Below, in pieces: positions 17,484 to 25,821 of a DNA stretch of 64,000 bases. How positions within the stretch are numbered: position 1 is the first letter of the stretch; each line of letters begins with the position of its first letter. The notes below the pieces were generated by a model. That model searched no databases. It saw only the letters and a list, made by a program, of their open reading frames with translations, and was not told where the DNA came from. The stretch is from Bin87 sp963666415 (GTDB lineage Bacteria; Chloroflexota; Dehalococcoidia; Lucifugimonadales; UBA3495). The translations under genes were made by a program, and so were the position numbers. The DNA lies in the NCBI GenBank assembly GCA_963666415.2, contig CAXXPD010000003.1, positions 868,001-932,000 of the forward strand, read 5' to 3'.

Positions 17484-18452
17484 TTACGGTGTCAGCAGAA
17501 CCTTGCCGGTGGTTTCGCGACCTTCCAGACGGCGGTGCGCTTCGGCAGCGTCAGACAGTGGGAGGTTCAGAGTAACATTCAGTTTGATTTCGCCGGACTG
17601 CACCCAAGCCAGACATTCTTCAGCTCGGCGCAGGAGCTCGGGTCGAGTGGCCGTGTAGTCGCCCAACGACGGCCGCGTGAGATACAGCGAGCCGTTCCGC
17701 AACGCCCCTGAATCGACCAACCCGATCGGCCCACTGGCCTGTCCGTAGAGGCACATGCAGCCGCGTCGGTCCAGAACGCGCAGGCCCTTTTCAAACGTGG
17801 TTTGTCCCACCGCGTCGAAGATAATCTTGACCCCTTTACCGTCGGTAAGCTGGCGAACCTCAGCTTCAAAGTCCTGCTGAGTGTAGAGAATGACGTCATC
17901 TGCTCTCGCGCCGCGCGCCATTTCAGCTTTCTCGCCAGTGGACACGGTGGTGTAGACGTGCACCCCCAGGCGTTTGAGCATCTGGATGACCAGCAGACCC
18001 ATGCCGCCCGCCCCGGCGTGCACCAGCGCCCGGTCGCCCGAATGCAGCGGCATGATGTCGTGCACCAGGAAATGGGCGGTCATGGCCTGCAACAGGGTGG
18101 CCGCGCCGGTGGGGAAATCCATATTGTCGGGAATCTTCACCAACAGCCAGGATGGGACGGCCTGCTGTTCGGCATAGGAGCCAGTGTGCATGGCGTAGGC
18201 GACGCGATCGCCCACGGCGACTTCGGTTACGCCGGGGCCGACGGACACCACTACGCCGGATGCTTCCCGCCCGGGGGTCCAGGGGAAAGCGGCCGGCGGG
18301 TTGGTTCCTTTGCGGCTGGACACGTCGGTGTAGTTGACGCCAATGCTGCGGATGTCAACGATGGCCTGCCCGGCCGCCGCCGTGGGTTCGGGCATATCTT
18401 CGTATTTCAGCACATCGGGCGCGCCGACTTCGTAGGCTCGGATGCCTTTCAT
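17484..18452 (-). CDS. NADPH:quinone oxidoreductase-like zinc-independent medium-chain dehydrogenase
   Basis: 322 residues, MDR superfamily, quinone oxidoreductase (QOR) branch. N-terminal GroES-like domain (IGVNYTDVSSRKG, TPGREASGVVVSVGPGV) and a nucleotide-binding domain with HAGAGGMGLLVIQMLKRLG (about 142-160). Typical structural-zinc cysteines are absent, as in QOR. The ATG at 18452 follows GGAGGT; the frame is open farther upstream without homology. Likely reduces quinones or enones with NADPH. Same strand as the MmgE/PrpD gene upstream, with an 84-nt gap. Confidence 0.88.
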   Translation of the reverse strand: MKGIRAYEVGAPDVLKYEDMPEPTAAAGQAIVDIRSIGVNYTDVSSRKGTNPPAAFPWTPGREASGVVVSVGPGVTEVAVGDRVAYAMHTGSYAEQQAVPSWLLVKIPDNMDFPTGAATLLQAMTAHFLVHDIMPLHSGDRALVHAGAGGMGLLVIQMLKRLGVHVYTTVSTGEKAEMARGARADDVILYTQQDFEAEVRQLTDGKGVKIIFDAVGQTTFEKGLRVLDRRGCMCLYGQASGPIGLVDSGALRNGSLYLTRPSLGDYTATRPELLRRAEECLAWVQSGEIKLNVTLNLPLSDAAEAHRRLEGRETTGKVLLTP

Positions 18453-18536
18453 AACAGTACCTCCAATGTACTTTTGCCTGTTTACGTTTGCCTGTGTGCG
18501 CCAGCCCGGATGCAGGTGGTAGCCGACCACGGTCGG

Positions 18537-19862
18537 TTATCCGCCAAGGACGGACGCCATTCCGGTTATGTTGACGATGGATTCGATGTTGCGGAAGCTG
18601 CTGACGGCTTCGTCGATGTGGTCGGCCGGCAGTATGTAACGAGTGCAATACAGGAATTTCGCCTCCAGTTCTTCCGCATCCAGCGGCATGGCGGGCGTCC
18701 CGCGGGCGTGGTCGACCCGGTGGTGAAAGGTTGTGCCGTCGTTCAGCGTTACGCGCACCTCCGCCGGATGCACGGACAACGGCGACGAGGGGAGCGAGGC
18801 CTCTACCGACACCTTTTCCATCATTGCCCGCACGCCCTCATCCTGGATCGCCGGGTCTGAGAAGAAGTTGATAAGGGGTTGGCCGTGGCACAGAGTCGCC
18901 GCTGCGATAAAACCCAGACAACTCCGCGCCTGCCACGCATCGGTCGGCAGAACGTACGGCAATTGGGAAAGCGTGTCGGCGGTTACCCCGACGTGCAGGT
19001 TTTTGACCTGGTCGGGTTGGACTCGGTGGAGCTGCGCTACTCCGATGGTCGCGTCTATGACGCTATGACTCGCGGGATTGCACGGATACAAACGTAGCGA
19101 CACCCCCGGTTCGGTGAGTCGCCATCGCTCGCCCAACCCGGCCACGGCGTGTTGATCGAACTCTGGAGACGTTGACACTTGAACCAGCGCGGATTCGCTG
19201 GCCGATTCGCCGATTCCCGCGTTTGCCATTAACGCCGCCATCGTCCCATTCATCGCGGCGCGGCCGCCGGTGGCCAAGGCGGTAGTACCGGCTGTGGAAT
19301 AGGTAACCTGCCCATCCGCAATGCCGGCGGCGATGCTGATGGCGTCCGCCACGCCGTCTGCGTCCATTTCCAACAGAGCGGCAGCAGCAGCGGCGGCGGC
19401 GATTGCGCCGGCCGAGTTTGAGGTTGCGGATAGTCGAACGGCAATCTCGCAACCGGCGACAAAGGCTGATAAAACTTTTGATCCGGGGATGCCGTACATC
19501 TCCCCCAGCGCCATCACCGTTGGGAACACGGCGGCAGTCGCGTTGTAGCCGGTGTCCGTCGCGTGGTCGTCGTAGTCGAGCATCCGCACCAGCGAGCCGT
19601 TGACCAGCGCGGCGTAGACGGGGGACGTGCGCATTCCCATCCCGATGATGGTACAGCGTCCGTTGCCCCCCATCTCGCGGACGAAACGGGTCAGGGCGAC
19701 GCCATCGGGGTGGGCTGCACCGGCCAGCGCGGCGGCGGCGGCGTTCAGCATCATGTCCCGACACTGGCCAGTTACTGCGGACGGCAGGCCGGCGGGATCC
19801 CCAGTGATATCAGCAGTGAATTCGGCGAGGTTACGGGCAACGTCCATAGTGGAGATACTCAT
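18537..19862 (-). CDS. MmgE/PrpD family protein (second copy)
   Basis: About 441 residues. Fold evidence: RMLDYDDHATDTGYNATAAV near residue 95 corresponds to the family D-(F/Y)-(N/D)-D segment. FVAGCEIAVRL is the family helix, and a C-terminal LNDGTTFHHRVDHARGTP resembles the NG-x6 to GxP end block. The start ATG 19862 has only a weak ribosome site; the frame stays open to 19976. It is rich in alanine runs (IAAAAAAAALLEMD). Divergent from LhgO across the MITE-containing spacer. Substrate unknown. Confidence 0.82.
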   Translation of the reverse strand: MSISTMDVARNLAEFTADITGDPAGLPSAVTGQCRDMMLNAAAAALAGAAHPDGVALTRFVREMGGNGRCTIIGMGMRTSPVYAALVNGSLVRMLDYDDHATDTGYNATAAVFPTVMALGEMYGIPGSKVLSAFVAGCEIAVRLSATSNSAGAIAAAAAAAALLEMDADGVADAISIAAGIADGQVTYSTAGTTALATGGRAAMNGTMAALMANAGIGESASESALVQVSTSPEFDQHAVAGLGERWRLTEPGVSLRLYPCNPASHSVIDATIGVAQLHRVQPDQVKNLHVGVTADTLSQLPYVLPTDAWQARSCLGFIAAATLCHGQPLINFFSDPAIQDEGVRAMMEKVSVEASLPSSPLSVHPAEVRVTLNDGTTFHHRVDHARGTPAMPLDAEELEAKFLYCTRYILPADHIDEAVSSFRNIESIVNITGMASVLGG

Positions 19863-19988
19863 TGAAAATACGGGGAACCTGAACTCGCGACACCGATTTG
19901 AACCAAGCATACTGGCAAGACGGCCCACAGCGCAACGACGCGGTATCGGCCTGAACCGTCCACGAGTCACGCGCACTCACTTTAATCT

Positions 19989-20116
19989 GTCATTGCGAGG
20001 AGCGCCCGCTCATCCCGAGCCTGTCGAGGGACGTGGCAATCTCGATGCGGTTAAACACACGTCGGCGAACCGCCGTTGCTACGGCGACGAGATTGCCACG
20101 CTACGCTCGCAATGAC
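19989..20116. repeat. MITE-like inverted-repeat element, copy A
   Basis: A 128-bp element with perfect 11-bp ends (GTCATTGCGAG and CTCGCAATGAC) and a nested second pair (GTGGCAATCTCG and CGAGATTGCCAC). It fills most of the 378-bp gap between MmgE/PrpD and lhgO. Copy B at 60782-60888 is the same element in the opposite orientation. No coding capacity. Confidence 0.85.
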
Positions 20117-20240
20117 AAAGTGGGTAGGCATGGAAAGTGGGTACGCTTGAACCGTCCACGATGCTTGCGTTGCCCGCCGACTTTTGCCAAACTGCGGGCC
20201 AGCGAACCAATGGCGGACGAATTCGGGTCGGAGGGGAACC

Positions 20241-21491
20241 ATGGCCACCACCACTAGCGGGTCTGACTCGGTGGAAACACGCACCTACGACGTGGCCATC
20301 GTTGGCGGCGGCATCATTGGGTTGTCTACAGCCATGCAACTGCTGGAACGCTCGCCCAACCTGAGCGTGGCAGTGATGGAGAAAGAACCGGAGTTGGCGC
20401 GCCACCAGACCGGCCACAACAGTGGGGTCATCCATTCGGGAATTTACTACCGGCCAGGTTCGTGGAAATCCCGTTTTTGCGTTGGCGGAAAAGACCGTTT
20501 GATTGAATTTTGCGACCAGAACGAGATTGAATACGACGAATGCGGTAAGGTTATCGTGGCCACCCACGAGAGCGAATTGGGTCGTCTGCAGGACTTGTAC
20601 GAGCGTGGTGTGGCTAACGGCGTGCCAGACCTGGAGGTGGTCTATTCGGAACGATTGACCGAGATCGAACCTCACACCGTGGGCGTTCGGGCTTTGTGGG
20701 CGCCACACACCGGCATCATCGACTACACCCAGGTGGCGCGGGCTTACGCTGGCAAAGCCCAGGGTTCCGGCGGCGATATTTTCACCGATGCGGCGGTCAA
20801 ATCGGTGCGGCAAACTACCGACGGGAATGCGCTGGAAACTGCCCGCGGGACGCTCCAGGCCCGACACGTCATCAACTGCGGTGGACTTTACGCAGACCAG
20901 TTGGCGCGCATGATGGGCGAGGATACCGACGTGCGGATAATTCCCTTTCGCGGCGAGTATTTTCAACTGGCCGAGGCCAGCGAGCAGCTGGTGAAGGGCC
21001 TCATTTATCCAGTGCCAGATCCGAGGTTTCCTTTCCTGGGCGTGCATTACACCCGGAGCATCCACGGCTACGTGGAAGCCGGCCCCAATGCGGTGCTGGC
21101 ATGGGCGAGGGAAGGTTATCGCAAAAGCGATATCAGCATCAGCGAAACGATGGGCGCGCTGACTTTTCCCGGCTTTTGGAAGATGACCGCCAAACACTGG
21201 CGCACCGGAATGCAGGAAATGCACCGTTCTTACCGTAAGTCGGTATTCGTGAATGACCTCCGCAAGTTGATACCCGAGATTCAGCCCACTGACCTGGAAC
21301 CCGGTGGCAGCGGAGTTCGCGCACAGGCAGTGGCGGCAAACGGAGCATTGCTTGACGATTTTCACATCCTGCGAGGCCAACGCGCGCTGCACGTCCTGAA
21401 TGCCCCGTCGCCCGGCGCAACATCATCGCTGGCCATCGGCGAATACCTGACCGATCTGGCGCTGGAAGATTTTGGACTGCAGACCGGTTAG
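20241..21491 (+). CDS. lhgO: L-2-hydroxyglutarate oxidase/dehydrogenase
   Basis: 416 residues, FAD-dependent oxidoreductase of the DAO superfamily; oxidises L-2-hydroxyglutarate to 2-oxoglutarate. The N-terminal dinucleotide-binding loop is VAIVGGGIIGLSTAMQL. The LhgO-specific signature RHQTGHNSGVIHSGIYYRPG follows, then CGKVIVATHE and AGPNAVLAWAREGY. C-terminal FHILRGQRALHVLNAPSPGA closes the FAD site. The ATG follows GAGGGG. No csiD/glaH partner is nearby. The gene lies directly upstream of the IS66 insertion, which leaves its coding region intact. Confidence 0.9.
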   Translation: MATTTSGSDSVETRTYDVAIVGGGIIGLSTAMQLLERSPNLSVAVMEKEPELARHQTGHNSGVIHSGIYYRPGSWKSRFCVGGKDRLIEFCDQNEIEYDECGKVIVATHESELGRLQDLYERGVANGVPDLEVVYSERLTEIEPHTVGVRALWAPHTGIIDYTQVARAYAGKAQGSGGDIFTDAAVKSVRQTTDGNALETARGTLQARHVINCGGLYADQLARMMGEDTDVRIIPFRGEYFQLAEASEQLVKGLIYPVPDPRFPFLGVHYTRSIHGYVEAGPNAVLAWAREGYRKSDISISETMGALTFPGFWKMTAKHWRTGMQEMHRSYRKSVFVNDLRKLIPEIQPTDLEPGGSGVRAQAVAANGALLDDFHILRGQRALHVLNAPSPGATSSLAIGEYLTDLALEDFGLQTG

Positions 21492-21532
21492 TTGCTACTG
21501 GATCGAATTTCGGCGCAGACGGTGGGCGTGGA

Positions 21533-22964
21533 GTAACAGTTCAGAGTAGAGGGGAAACGAGCAGCTGACGGCAGGCGGCGAGAGGATTTAGACCTTGGGC
21601 GCGCCAGGTGCCGAAGATGGATGCCAGCGTCATCTTGCTCTCGGTGCCCTGCTCCGAGCGGGTGCCGCCGCTGATCTTGCGGCTGATGACCAGATGGCGC
21701 AGGCTGCGTTCGGCAGCGTTGTTGTCTGAAGGCACGTCCGGTTCGGCCACGAATACGAAGAGTTCCTTGATGTGGCGCTCGATGCGTCGGCACAGCTTGG
21801 CCTGGGTTGCCGACGGGTCGTGCCGGAAGGGCTGGCCGAGGGCCAGCAGTTGTCGTTCCAGGGCCAGTTGGGCGGTGCGCCGCCGCTTGGCCTGGGGATG
21901 AGTGCAGGCTTTGGCCCGGTCGTAAATCCCGTGGACGGCGTCGGCCCACCTGGCCAGTGGCGCAGCATCGGGGTAGAGGGTGCGCAGGTCGTGGATGTCC
22001 CGCAGCAGGTGGGCCCAGCACCGCTGCTTGGGGCCGTCATAATGGTGGTAGGCGGCGTAGAAATCGCTGACCAATACTCTGGAGAAAGCATCGCTCAGCG
22101 CCTCGTCCACGACTGTTTTGCCCCGACCCCGCCGCAGGAAGTAGCGTTCGGTGGGGGTGCTGAAAGTCCACACGTAGCCGTTGGCCCCGCTCTGACGCCA
22201 GCCGGTTTCGTCGGCGTGGACCACTGGGCTGGCGCGGATGCGGTCCAGGATCGCGGCCACTGCCGGTTGGGCCCGCTGCGCCGTGCGATGGATGGCGCTC
22301 ACGATGGCCCCCACGCTGAGGCGCAACTGATGCACGGTGTCCAGATACCACTGGACGCTGCGGATGGGCAGCCGCCCCTCTTCCCGCAGCGTGGCGATCA
22401 GGCTGAGCAGGTTGACGCCGAGGCGCTGCTGACCCAAGACCACGCCGCCCAGTTCCGCCGGAGGTGTGCAGCGCCGTCGGCAGGCCGGGCAAGTCCGAGC
22501 AAGGTAGACCTGCTCGGTGACTTGCGCGGGAACCACCGGCAGCTCGATGACCTCCCGAGTGCGCTGGATCCAGCCGCCGGACCGGTGGGCGCCGCAATCG
22601 GGACAGTTCTCCATCACGTGCTCCACCCGGTGGGTCGGTGTCATGCGCGGGCGGGCGAAGCCGTGGCGTCGCTGCTTGCGGGGCCCCGGCTGCGCTGGGG
22701 GCTTCCGGCCCGATTTCGCCTTGAGGCCGGGCATTCGGAGCGGGCCGCCCGGTTTCGCCTGGCCTTCCAGTTCGGCAATCCGCCGCTGCAACCGCTCAAT
22801 CACCGCCTGTAACTCGGCGATGATGGCAATGAGGACAGCGCGGTCGACGGTGGTCAGGTCCACTTCAGTATCCATGCCCTGTATATGACATAACCACCGC
22901 CACCCGTGCCAGCGTTCGGCAACCCGCCTTCGGCCAATTCACCTCACCAAGTCTGAACTGTTAC
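21533..22964 (-). mobile_element. IS66-family insertion sequence, single-transposase (ISBst12-like) type, complete
   Basis: A 1432-bp element bounded by inverted repeats starting GTAACAGTTCAGA (left end 21533; right end 22964, read on the minus strand). The outside bases are GGCGTGGA on the left and GGCGTGGT on the right, an 8-bp target duplication with one mismatch, as expected for IS66. Only one ORF, the TnpC-type transposase; tnpA and tnpB are absent, which fits the ISBst12 subgroup. Inserted between lhgO and the hot-dog gene. Confidence 0.9.
21541..22875 (-). CDS. IS66-family transposase (TnpC)
   Basis: 444 residues. An N-terminal leucine-rich coiled coil (AVIERLQRRIAELEGQ) is followed by a zinc-binding domain (CPDCGAH, then CPACRRRC). 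The DDE catalytic core has D in HADETGW, D in VSDFYAAYH and E in NNAAERSLRHL. The C terminus carries the short IS66 C-terminal block (SIFGTWRAQGLNPL). No frameshift or premature stop is seen, so the element may be active. It fills almost the whole element. Confidence 0.95.
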   Translation of the reverse strand: MDTEVDLTTVDRAVLIAIIAELQAVIERLQRRIAELEGQAKPGGPLRMPGLKAKSGRKPPAQPGPRKQRRHGFARPRMTPTHRVEHVMENCPDCGAHRSGGWIQRTREVIELPVVPAQVTEQVYLARTCPACRRRCTPPAELGGVVLGQQRLGVNLLSLIATLREEGRLPIRSVQWYLDTVHQLRLSVGAIVSAIHRTAQRAQPAVAAILDRIRASPVVHADETGWRQSGANGYVWTFSTPTERYFLRRGRGKTVVDEALSDAFSRVLVSDFYAAYHHYDGPKQRCWAHLLRDIHDLRTLYPDAAPLARWADAVHGIYDRAKACTHPQAKRRRTAQLALERQLLALGQPFRHDPSATQAKLCRRIERHIKELFVFVAEPDVPSDNNAAERSLRHLVISRKISGGTRSEQGTESKMTLASIFGTWRAQGLNPLAACRQLLVSPLL

Positions 22965-23057
22965 GGCGTGGTCGATTGTAGGCCCGGATACCCCGGTGTA
23001 TAGTTAACTAACTTTTTGGATTTGTCCCATATTTTGTTATATCCTACGGACATCATT

Positions 23058-23468
23058 GTGCAGAAGACAAGCGTAGATTTGGGATGCTGGGAAGTCTCCG
23101 GCAGCAGCGCGCGGCAATATCTTGCTGCGGTTGGCGACGAATTGCCGGTTTACGAAGATGCAGGATTCGCGCCGCCTCTTTCGCTGGCGGCCCGGGTGGT
23201 GAGCTTGCTGCTAGATCGGTTGTCGCTGCCCGACGGAGCCATCCACAGCCTGCAGGATATTGAGACGTTGCAGCCGACGTGTATCGGTTCCAGGGTAGCG
23301 GCGGTGGCTGATGTTGAACCACTTCGCGAGCGGGGCGGTATGCGCTTCCTTACGGTCAATTTTTCAGTGGCCGATGTCGATTCCGCTACCGCGTTGCTCC
23401 GCGGCCGTACCACCGTCCTGCTGCCCGCTGATGCCGCCGAAGATGGAGAACCGTCCGATGCCAGTTAG
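23058..23468 (+). CDS. hot-dog fold (MaoC/FAS1-type dehydratase N-terminal-like) protein
   Basis: Roughly 136 residues. CWEVSGSSARQYLAAVGDELP resembles the first strand and helix of FAS1/MaoC-type dehydratases (E-V-S-x3-I-x-x-Y-A-x-A-x-G-D). The catalytic D-x4-H motif is not evident, so it may be the structural half of a two-subunit hydratase, with the next gene as the catalytic half. Start uncertain: GTG 23058 or TTG 23016, neither with a strong ribosome site. Overlaps the next gene by 11 bp. Confidence 0.65.
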   Translation: MQKTSVDLGCWEVSGSSARQYLAAVGDELPVYEDAGFAPPLSLAARVVSLLLDRLSLPDGAIHSLQDIETLQPTCIGSRVAAVADVEPLRERGGMRFLTVNFSVADVDSATALLRGRTTVLLPADAAEDGEPSDAS

Positions 23469-23907
23469 AGTGACTCAGCAGACGGCCCTTCCCATCACCG
23501 TTGGCGGCTCGCTGGCGGGAGTAGAACGCACCATCTCACAGGAACAGATTGACGCCTACCGCACGGTTTCCGGAGACAACAATCCCCTGCATTACAATGC
23601 CGAGTTCGCAGCAACCACCCGTTTCGGTGGCGTGATCGCCCACGGAATGCTCACGCTGGCGTTGGTGTCGGAGATGATGGCCGGCGCTTTCGGCCTGCAT
23701 TGGCTCATCAGTGGTGGATTGAGGGTGCGGTTTCGTGGCGCCGCTTATCCCGGCGACCGGCTGGAAACCGTGGGCACCGTTACCAAAGCTGAATCTCATG
23801 GCGAAGTTAATCGCGTAACCTGCAACGTGTCGGTGCTGAACGCGGATACAGCCGAACAAATTCTGTCCGGAACGGCGACGGTTCGCGTTGCCGCAAAACC
23901 TGAATGA
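23458..23907 (+). CDS. MaoC-family (R)-hydratase
   Basis: 149 residues, hot-dog fold. ISQEQIDAYRTVSGDNNPLHYN and TTRFGGVIAHGMLTLALVSEM carry the catalytic D-x4-H and adjacent Ser/Gly pattern of (R)-specific enoyl-CoA hydratases (PhaJ-like). Adds water to trans-2-enoyl thioesters. The ATG has GGAG at 9 nt; the long upstream extension in the same frame lies inside the preceding gene. Immediately upstream of plsX and fabG, suggesting a fatty acid or 3-hydroxyacyl role. Confidence 0.88.
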   Translation: MPVRVTQQTALPITVGGSLAGVERTISQEQIDAYRTVSGDNNPLHYNAEFAATTRFGGVIAHGMLTLALVSEMMAGAFGLHWLISGGLRVRFRGAAYPGDRLETVGTVTKAESHGEVNRVTCNVSVLNADTAEQILSGTATVRVAAKPE

Positions 23908-23920
23908 ACCATCTGCCACT

Positions 23921-24952
23921 ATGACAATTACCAACAACAAAGATCCCGTGCGCGTGGTGCTGGACGCTATGGGCGGCGATTATGGGCCATCAGTTACAGT
24001 ACCCGGCGCACTAATGGCGCTGGCCGCCGAACCGCAACTCAGCATCACCCTCGTCGGTGACCCGGATGTCGTCCATGCGGAACTCGCCCGGCACGACGTG
24101 CGCGGTCTGGCTATTGGTGTGGCCCCATCGGAGGGGAAAATTACCGACGACGAGCATCCGGTGTCGGCGTTGCGACGCAAGCCACGTTCGTCGATAGTGG
24201 TCGCCACGCAACTGGTGAAACACGGTGATGCAGACCTGGTAGTGTCCATGGGCCCCACCGGTGCCAGCGTGGCCACCGCAGTGATGGGGCTCGGTCTCCT
24301 GGAAGGCCTGGAACGCCCGTGCATCGGGGGGAATTTTCTGGGGCTGTCGCCGAACATTACCCTGGTCGACCTGGGGAGCAACGTGGATTGCCGGCCGTCG
24401 TTGCTGCTGAGCTTCGCGGCTATGGGCGTCGCTTTCTCGCGCCGCCTTTTGAACATTGACAATCCCCGGGTGGCGCTCCTAAGCGTGGGTGAGGAAGCGG
24501 CCAAGGGCAACCGGCAGGTTCAGGAGAGCCACGCGGTTTTCAACGACAGTTATCTCAATTTCGTTGGCAATGTTGAAGGAATGGATTTCTTCAACGATAA
24601 AGCCGACGTGATAGTTTGCGACGGGTTCGTCGGCAACATTCTGATCAAGTTTACCGAGGGTTTCGGGTCGGCGCTGCGACCATACCTGGAGAATCATCTG
24701 GCCACCCTGTTGCCACCCGGTCAACTGGATCGGCTGGCCGACGCGTTGTGGGACACAACCAACAAAGCGCGCACCATGGGCGGCCCTTTGTTCGGATTGG
24801 ACGGATTGGTGTTGGTTGGTCACGGATCAGCCGGCCCGGAAGGTGTCGCCGGCGCGATCGATACCGGTATTCTGTCCCACCGGATTGAGCTGGTGGAGGC
24901 TTTCAGGCAAGAATTGTCGGAGCTACAGCGGACGGGCCCGCTCGAACGCTAA
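23921..24952 (+). CDS. plsX: phosphate acyltransferase
   Basis: 343 residues. PlsX makes acyl-phosphate from acyl-ACP for phosphatidic acid synthesis at the membrane. Seen: VVLDAMGGDYGPSVTVPGAL at the N terminus, the middle MGPTGASVATAVMGLG, LVDLGSNVDC, GNVEGMDFF, and VCDGFVGNILIKFTEG. These match PlsX over full length. The ATG has no strong ribosome site and follows MaoC by 13 nt; a TTG at 23888 is possible. Forms a set with fabG, 11 nt downstream. Confidence 0.95.
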   Translation: MTITNNKDPVRVVLDAMGGDYGPSVTVPGALMALAAEPQLSITLVGDPDVVHAELARHDVRGLAIGVAPSEGKITDDEHPVSALRRKPRSSIVVATQLVKHGDADLVVSMGPTGASVATAVMGLGLLEGLERPCIGGNFLGLSPNITLVDLGSNVDCRPSLLLSFAAMGVAFSRRLLNIDNPRVALLSVGEEAAKGNRQVQESHAVFNDSYLNFVGNVEGMDFFNDKADVIVCDGFVGNILIKFTEGFGSALRPYLENHLATLLPPGQLDRLADALWDTTNKARTMGGPLFGLDGLVLVGHGSAGPEGVAGAIDTGILSHRIELVEAFRQELSELQRTGPLER

Positions 24953-24963
24953 AGGAATGGGAA

Positions 24964-25728
24964 ATGTACGCCATTGACCTGAGCGGGCAGAGCGCCCTTA
25001 TAACCGGCGCTTCAAGGGGTATTGGCTCCGTGATTGCCAGACGGTTGGCGGACGCCGGCGCAGCGGTGGCTATCAACTACCGGAGCCGGGGAGCAGAGGC
25101 TGACGCGGTGGTGGATTCAATTCGAAACTCTGGCGGCCACGCCATTCCAGTGCCGGGCGATGTGTCGGACGAGGCCGTCGCCGAGGTGGTGGTCAAAAGC
25201 GCGGCTGAACAGCTGGGCCGCCTGGACATCCTGGTTAATAACGCCGGTATTAACCGCGACCGATTGCTGATGCGCATGTCCGTGTCCGACTGGGACGAAG
25301 TGCTGTCGGTCAATCTGAGGGGCACGTTTTTGCCAACTCGGTTCGCGGTGCCGTTGATGGTGCGTCAACGGTACGGAAGGATTGTCAACATTTCATCGGT
25401 GGTGGGGCTGTCGGGCAATCCCGGGCAAGCCAACTACGCAGCATCCAAGGCGGGTCAGATTGGCTTTGCCAAGGCAGTGGCACGCGAGGTCGCCAGCCGG
25501 AACATCACCGTAAATGCAGTGGCTCCGGGTTTCATCGAGTTTGAGGATACTGGCGGCATGACCGCCGGCCTGACCGACGAGCAACGACAACAGATTTTGA
25601 CCCGAATTCCGGCGGGCCGGTTTGGGTCTGCCGACGACGTGGCGGCAGCGGTTGTATACCTGGTCAGCCCCGGCGCCAGCTACATCACGGGCCAGACTCT
25701 GACCATAGACGGCGGCCTGATCGCCTGA
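24964..25728 (+). CDS. fabG: 3-oxoacyl-ACP reductase (SDR family)
   Basis: 254 residues, classical short-chain dehydrogenase. NADP-binding TGASRGIG at residues 14-21, NNAG in the VNNAGINRDRLLMRM segment, which is characteristic of FabG, catalytic Ser in NISSVVGLSGNPGQ, and Y-x3-K in YAASKAG. The C terminus YITGQTLTIDGGL is standard. Reduces 3-ketoacyl-ACP to (R)-3-hydroxyacyl-ACP. An AAAGGAA site precedes the ATG. Its neighbour plsX supports a fatty-acid role over a catabolic SDR. Confidence 0.92.
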   Translation: MYAIDLSGQSALITGASRGIGSVIARRLADAGAAVAINYRSRGAEADAVVDSIRNSGGHAIPVPGDVSDEAVAEVVVKSAAEQLGRLDILVNNAGINRDRLLMRMSVSDWDEVLSVNLRGTFLPTRFAVPLMVRQRYGRIVNISSVVGLSGNPGQANYAASKAGQIGFAKAVAREVASRNITVNAVAPGFIEFEDTGGMTAGLTDEQRQQILTRIPAGRFGSADDVAAAVVYLVSPGASYITGQTLTIDGGLIA

Positions 25729-25821
25729 ATGCCATGCGTCGTTACTCCGGCTGTCGTGACTCTGCCCGTAGTGCCAAGCGTAGTTAGAGATTAACGCATC
25801 CTATGAGCGGAGGAATTCGGA

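Noticed and set aside
20079..21392. 437-residue frame antisense to lhgO
   Set aside because: Shadow of a well-supported gene in a high-GC sequence; no domain seen.
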